Assembly: GCA_016783945.1 (NCBI GenBank)
Contig: JADHVP010000023.1
Span: 1 to 35,170, forward strand
Reading direction: 5' to 3'
Source of the DNA: Ignavibacteria bacterium
Lineage (GTDB): Bacteria; Bacteroidota; Ignavibacteria; Tepidaquicellales; Tepidaquicellaceae
DNA: 35,170 nucleotides
Part shown: positions 31,255 through 35,170 of the stretch, in pieces
How the letters are laid out: each line of letters opens with the position of its first letter
How positions within the stretch are numbered: position 1 is the stretch's first letter
The notes under the pieces: model-generated
Database searches by the model: none
Seen by the model: the letters and a program-made list of their open reading frames with translations, nothing else
What the model was told of the DNA's origin: nothing
Position numbers and translations under genes: made by a program

Positions 31255-31659
31255 TTATTTGATTAAAGTCATTCGCTTGACAGATGTAAAATCGTTTATC
31301 TCTAACTTGTAAAGATAAACACCAGTCGAAAAATCAGAAGCATCAAACACAACTGAATATTTTCCGGGTTCCTGATTTTCATCTACCATGACTCTTATGA
31401 CCTGACCGACCAAGTTATAAACTTTCAAAGAAACGTAACCTTCTTTTTCGATTTTATAACTTATTTTAGTGACAGGATTGAATGGGTTTGGAAAATTCTG
31501 ATATAATTTATAATCATCAGAAGTTATTGTAGATATACCCGAACCAATTCCATCAGTAGGTTTGTTGAAATGTTTATTATTAGCATTATCAGCAAAAACA
31601 TTTATTACGCTAATAAGAAACACCAAAACAAAAACAATATTTATTATGGTCCTTGTCAT
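31255..31659 (-). CDS. Mini-protein: signal peptide plus T9SS sorting domain with almost no cargo
   Basis: The roughly 134-residue protein (ATG at 31657-31659; a TTG three codons upstream is an alternative) has a signal peptide TRTIINIVFVLVFLISVINVFA. Only about 25 residues (DNANNKHFNKPTDGIGSGIS) separate it from a full sorting domain: YKLYQNFPNPFNPVTKIS, VYNLVGQVIRVMVDE, FSTGVYLYKLE and KRMTLIK. There is no room for a folded cargo domain. It could be a remnant after loss of the cargo, or a real tail-only protein that occupies or tunes the secretion machinery. It sits between an HtrA protease gene and another T9SS cargo gene. Confidence 0.82.
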   Translation of the reverse strand: MTRTIINIVFVLVFLISVINVFADNANNKHFNKPTDGIGSGISTITSDDYKLYQNFPNPFNPVTKISYKIEKEGYVSLKVYNLVGQVIRVMVDENQEPGKYSVVFDASDFSTGVYLYKLEINDFTSVKRMTLIK

Positions 31660-31759
31660 ATTGCTCAACTTATGTATAATAATTCAAAATATCAAGAATT
31701 AAATTTATTATTGACTTATAGCTAAAAAACCATAAGTCAATATTATATTTTTAGTATGA

Positions 31760-33256
31760 TTATAGTTCAACAGCTATTAATCGTATATCTTTTTGCTGTG
31801 TCATAACTTTCAATACAACTATATCACCTTTATCTTTCTTAGAAATAATCGATTCAAGCTGACCTACACTTTCAATTCTTTCTTTATCAGCTTCTAATAT
31901 AACATTGCCAGATCTCATACCCCTATTAAAAGCTTCGGAAAAATGTTTAACATCATTAACATAAACACCATGGTCAACACCAAATTCTTTCATTAAAGAA
32001 CCCGAAAGATCTGTTACAGTTAAGCCAATACTTTCGAAAGATGTTAAATTAAGATCTTTATTTTTTTCGGGATCTGTTTTATTCTCAGCTATTGTTTGTT
32101 CATTATCTGAGCGAGGTTTTAACTTTACAGTTTTATCAAAAGTTTTACCATCTCTGAAAACAGACAACACAACCTCTGTTCCCGGGCGTTTAGAACCAAT
32201 AATAGTCTGCAGTTGATTTGCAGCATTAACTTCTGTACCATCGACTTTTAAAATTACATCGCCCGTTTGTAAACCAGCCTCTTCACCTGCACTTCCTTTC
32301 AAAACATTCTGAACTAAAACTCCCTTTGCTTCGCTTAGTCCGAGTCCTTTAGCCTCTTTTATATCGACATCTTTAATCGATACTCCAATATATCCACGTT
32401 CAACTTTTCCATTTTTAATTAATTCTGATGCTACATTCTTTGCCATGTTAATCGGAATTGCAAAACCATATCCCTGGTAGTAACCACTCGTTGTTTTTAT
32501 CGCGGAGTTAATTCCGATTACTAAACCATTAATATCAACTAAAGCACCACCACTATTACCAGGATTGATTGCTGCATCAGTTTGTATGAAATTATTTATT
32601 GCATAACTATCACCGGTAATTTGAATATTACGACCTAAAGCTGAAACGATTCCTGATGTAACAGTATTATTTAAACCCAATGGATTACCTATTGCAAGAA
32701 CCCATTGACCAACCTGAACATCATCTGAATTACCAACTGAAGCAACCGTAAGATTGTCAGCATCGATTTTTACAACAGCAATATCAGTGTTAGGGTCAGT
32801 GCCAATTAACTTTGCTGTGAACTCTCTCTTATCCATCAATACAACTTTTATACCTTTGTCCTTTGCATCTTTGACTACATGGTTATTTGTCATTATATAC
32901 CCGTCCTCACTAATGATCACACCCGAACCCGAACCAAAGCTTGGCATTTCATCCATTTTAAAATCTGGTCCAAAGAAGAATTCAAAATTATCCTTGTTAT
33001 AATTTTGGCTTGATGATTCGTTCACAACTTCTATGTAAACAACAGAAGGTGTAACAGCTTTTGCAATTTCGACAAAAGCATTATTAAGGTCTTTTAAATT
33101 TTCGTTTGTAGTTTGGATTGGTGGGGTGGTTTTAAAATCAATCTGAGAGTTTGCTATAAGAGTTTTGATATTGCTGAAGTTTGCTATTAATAATGCAGCT
33201 ATTGATATTATTAATACTAATATGACTGCTCCTGCGAATATTGGTTTTTTTGACAT
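31760..33256 (-). CDS. degQ: HtrA/DegQ-type periplasmic serine protease with two PDZ domains
   Basis: HtrA proteases degrade or refold damaged proteins in the periplasm. The 498-residue protein has an N-terminal signal anchor (about residues 6-26), a trypsin-like domain with the triad H126 (TNNHVVKD), D158 (NTDIAVVKI) and S235 (NPGNSGGALV), and two PDZ domains: one at about 280-370 (GYIGVSIKDVDIKEAKG and GLQTGDVILKVDG) and one at the C-terminus (GVYVNDVKHFSEAFNRGM). The layout matches the Do/DegQ/DegP family. AAGGAG lies 11 bases before the ATG. The location next to T9SS cargo genes suggests envelope quality control but is not proof. Confidence 0.95.
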   Translation of the reverse strand: MSKKPIFAGAVILVLIISIAALLIANFSNIKTLIANSQIDFKTTPPIQTTNENLKDLNNAFVEIAKAVTPSVVYIEVVNESSSQNYNKDNFEFFFGPDFKMDEMPSFGSGSGVIISEDGYIMTNNHVVKDAKDKGIKVVLMDKREFTAKLIGTDPNTDIAVVKIDADNLTVASVGNSDDVQVGQWVLAIGNPLGLNNTVTSGIVSALGRNIQITGDSYAINNFIQTDAAINPGNSGGALVDINGLVIGINSAIKTTSGYYQGYGFAIPINMAKNVASELIKNGKVERGYIGVSIKDVDIKEAKGLGLSEAKGVLVQNVLKGSAGEEAGLQTGDVILKVDGTEVNAANQLQTIIGSKRPGTEVVLSVFRDGKTFDKTVKLKPRSDNEQTIAENKTDPEKNKDLNLTSFESIGLTVTDLSGSLMKEFGVDHGVYVNDVKHFSEAFNRGMRSGNVILEADKERIESVGQLESIISKKDKGDIVVLKVMTQQKDIRLIAVEL

Positions 33257-33318
33257 TTTAAATATTACTCCTTAAAAAATTTATAATCTTTTTGTTTGTT
33301 AAAAGCTTTAACAATTAA

Positions 33319-34047
33319 TCATGTATTTTTGTTTATCTCGTTAATTATTTTTTTTGTTTTTAAGTAACCAAAGTTCTGCAAATTATTTGACAGAATGTAG
33401 TCAAAATTAGATTGCAGATTTTGTATATCAACATTATCATAGTTTAAATCCTGAAGCTGTTCTATGTTAGTCGAATTTATTTCATCTATCATAAGATAAT
33501 GTCTTTCATTCAATTTAAATGCTAAATTTTTGTAAAAAGTTTCTTTTACACAATCATTATTTTCAAAAATCTGGTTTTGATTTTCTTCTATCAGCGTTCC
33601 CAACCCGAGTAATTTTGCAAGATTAATCTGGAAATAAAGTATAAAATAATTGAAATTTCTGATTGAGTTCTCTAAAGTTTCGAAAGTGTGCTTTAATAAT
33701 AAAAATATTTTTTCATTCACATAATAATCGAGAGTCGATTTGTTCAATAATTCCAATATTCTATATGCAGTATTAATCTTGTCTAAACTTGATTTAATTT
33801 TAGGAAACGAGTTCCTGAATTCCGCCTTCGATATAAGCTGCAATTCTCTGTTATCTTTTTTATTAAAGAACACATTTATATAATTCATATTCTCAAAAAT
33901 ACCACTGAAACGAGACTTGAAATTCCTTGCTCCCTTTACGATTGCATTAAATTTTCCGTACTCGTTCGTAAACAAAGTTACAATTTTACTTGTATCTCCG
34001 TATCGAAATCCTTTTAATACAAATGCCTCTGTGTTCGTAAAAGACAT
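33319..34047 (-). CDS. recO: DNA repair protein RecO
   Basis: RecO loads RecA on SSB-coated DNA with RecR in the RecFOR pathway. The 242-residue protein has the normal N-terminal OB-fold start TNTEAFVLKGFRYGDTSKIVTLFTNEYGK and GARNFKSRFSG, then the all-helical region with NTAYRILELLNKS. The C-terminal half is divergent and holds only one cysteine, so the four-cysteine zinc site seen in some RecO proteins is absent, as in E. coli. Sequence identity is low outside the N-terminus, as usual for this family. It lies 62 bases upstream of the HtrA gene and 39 bases downstream of the kinase gene. Confidence 0.9.
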   Translation of the reverse strand: MSFTNTEAFVLKGFRYGDTSKIVTLFTNEYGKFNAIVKGARNFKSRFSGIFENMNYINVFFNKKDNRELQLISKAEFRNSFPKIKSSLDKINTAYRILELLNKSTLDYYVNEKIFLLLKHTFETLENSIRNFNYFILYFQINLAKLLGLGTLIEENQNQIFENNDCVKETFYKNLAFKLNERHYLMIDEINSTNIEQLQDLNYDNVDIQNLQSNFDYILSNNLQNFGYLKTKKIINEINKNT

Positions 34048-34086
34048 ACGTTAATAATTTAATTCAGTTTCAATTAATCTATTCAT

Positions 34087-35007
34087 CTAAATGCTTACCG
34101 TTTCAAAATGTGTTAGCTTTATAAATTCATCAAACCGATTCATAATAGTTTTTTTATCGAGGTCTCTGATACCATCAAGTGAAAATTTCTCAACTGCCAA
34201 AGATGCCATCGTGCTTCCATAAATGACCGCAAGTTTAAGATTGTCGTCCGATAAATTTTCTGTCTTGCTTATCCAGCCCATAAATCCTCCTGCAAAAGTA
34301 TCGCCGGCACCTGTTGGGTCGAACACCTGTTCAAGAGGGAAGGCGGGAGCCGAAAAAATTGTGTTCTCGGTAAAAAGTAACGCCCCATGTTCTCCTTTTT
34401 TAATAATAATAATTCTCGGACCCAATTCCATAATTTTCTTTGCAGCAGAAACCAGGTTAAACTCTTTTGATAGATCTCTCGCTTCGGAATCATTTATCAC
34501 TATCAAATCAACGAGCGTGAGTGTCTCCTTTAATTCATCCGGTGTTCCGTCTATCCAAAAGTTCATCGTGTCTATCATGATTAACTTCGGTTTATCTATC
34601 TGCTCGATGACTTTTTTCTGCAAGCCCGGGTGAATGTTACCAAGACAGACGTAATCGCTGTTCTTAAATTTTTCCGATATAACAGGATTGAAATGCTCGA
34701 ATGCATTCAGATCTGTTGTGATTGTTTCTCTAGTATTAAGATCAAAGTCATACTTACCGTGCCAGTGGAACGTCTTTTCATCTTTTGATATTTCCAAACC
34801 AGAAATGTCTATTTTTTTTGACCTCAAGAAGTCGATTTCCTTTTTAGGGAAATCATAACCCACTACACCGACTAATCTGATATTGTCTGTGAAATAGCTT
34901 GCCGCGGTTGTTATGAAAGTTGCTGAACCACCGAGCGTATATTCTTCTTTTCCAAAAGGTGTTTCGATTGTATCTAATGCTAACGAACCTACTACCAATA
35001 AACTCAT
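34087..35007 (-). CDS. PfkB (ribokinase)-family sugar or nucleoside kinase
   Basis: The 306-residue protein has the N-terminal PfkB block LLVVGSLALDTIETPFG and GGSATF at 26-31, a kinase core with LIVINDSEARDLS and IIIKKGEHGALLF, and the C-terminal signature DPTGAGDTFAGG with catalytic D236. Family members phosphorylate sugars or nucleosides such as ribose, fructose-6-phosphate or adenosine. The substrate cannot be read from the sequence. The sugar-binding start with ETPFG and a GG-S-AT pattern is like a group of PfkB kinases in the FCB phyla lacking experimental annotation. AAGGA sits nine or ten bases before the ATG. Confidence 0.9.
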   Translation of the reverse strand: MSLLVVGSLALDTIETPFGKEEYTLGGSATFITTAASYFTDNIRLVGVVGYDFPKKEIDFLRSKKIDISGLEISKDEKTFHWHGKYDFDLNTRETITTDLNAFEHFNPVISEKFKNSDYVCLGNIHPGLQKKVIEQIDKPKLIMIDTMNFWIDGTPDELKETLTLVDLIVINDSEARDLSKEFNLVSAAKKIMELGPRIIIIKKGEHGALLFTENTIFSAPAFPLEQVFDPTGAGDTFAGGFMGWISKTENLSDDNLKLAVIYGSTMASLAVEKFSLDGIRDLDKKTIMNRFDEFIKLTHFETVSI

Positions 35008-35170
35008 AAAGATTTTTCCTTTTAATTCTTAAAACGGTATAAAAATTATGTATAATACTTCCTTAATTCAAGATTATAAACTTAGTATTTGAAAAGAATT
35101 TTAGGATGTGATTGATTTTAGGATAAAAATATAGGGCGGGACATTATTCTAATCGGAAAGATTATTTGGA

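Overview
The window is an AT-rich bacterial chromosome segment, about one third G+C by eye. Four proteins end in a type IX secretion (T9SS) sorting domain with the signature N-[YFN]-PNPFNP-x-T followed by GxYFYKL and KKM. Together with feoAB, ATP-dependent PEP carboxykinase and weak Shine-Dalgarno sites, this points to the Bacteroidota/Ignavibacteriota/Kryptonia side of the FCB group. An Ignavibacteria-like organism is my best guess; there is no rRNA to confirm it. Many genes appear to start with TTG.

Layout. (1) 1-2468, plus strand: the 3' end of ftsH, a terminator, a dolichol/phytol-kinase-like membrane protein and ychF. (2) 2470-12352, minus strand, read right to left: pckA, two tandem DUF4190 membrane proteins with poly-proline heads, dut, a four-helix-bundle (IVP-like) gene inside 20-bp inverted repeats, an rsmI-like methyltransferase, purM, lysine 6-aminotransferase, a Fur-family regulator, feoA and feoB. 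(3) 12353-14914: an accessory patch with REP-like stem-loops, two unrelated small lipoprotein genes sharing the same upstream and downstream repeats, and a PemK/MazF-type toxin-antitoxin pair. (4) 15047-16564, minus: tatD and a purine nucleoside phosphorylase. (5) 16726-26937, plus: a TPR protein, two T9SS cargo proteins on either side of a solitary nuoI, a CBS-domain HlyC/CorC protein, then a compact run mlaE - tRNA-Val(CAC) - pyrC - FAH-family hydrolase - parA - valS. (6) 27037-35007: a cyclic-2,3-diphosphoglycerate-synthetase-like GTPase (minus), a cytochrome/YVTN-propeller lipoprotein (plus), then on the minus strand a PfkB-family kinase, recO, an HtrA protease and two T9SS-tailed proteins.

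Most genes are housekeeping: iron uptake and its control, nucleotide synthesis and hygiene (dut, purM, pyrC, PNP), translation (ychF, rsmI, valS, tRNA-Val), protein quality control (ftsH, htrA) and gluconeogenesis (pckA). The parts most worth a second look are the repeat-bounded lipoprotein cassettes at 12.8-14.3 kb, the inverted-repeat-bounded four-helix-bundle element at 8.58-9.04 kb, a T9SS protein that is almost only its sorting tail (31.3-31.7 kb), and the bacterial cDPG-synthetase homologue. No CRISPR array, phage gene or full transposase was seen.
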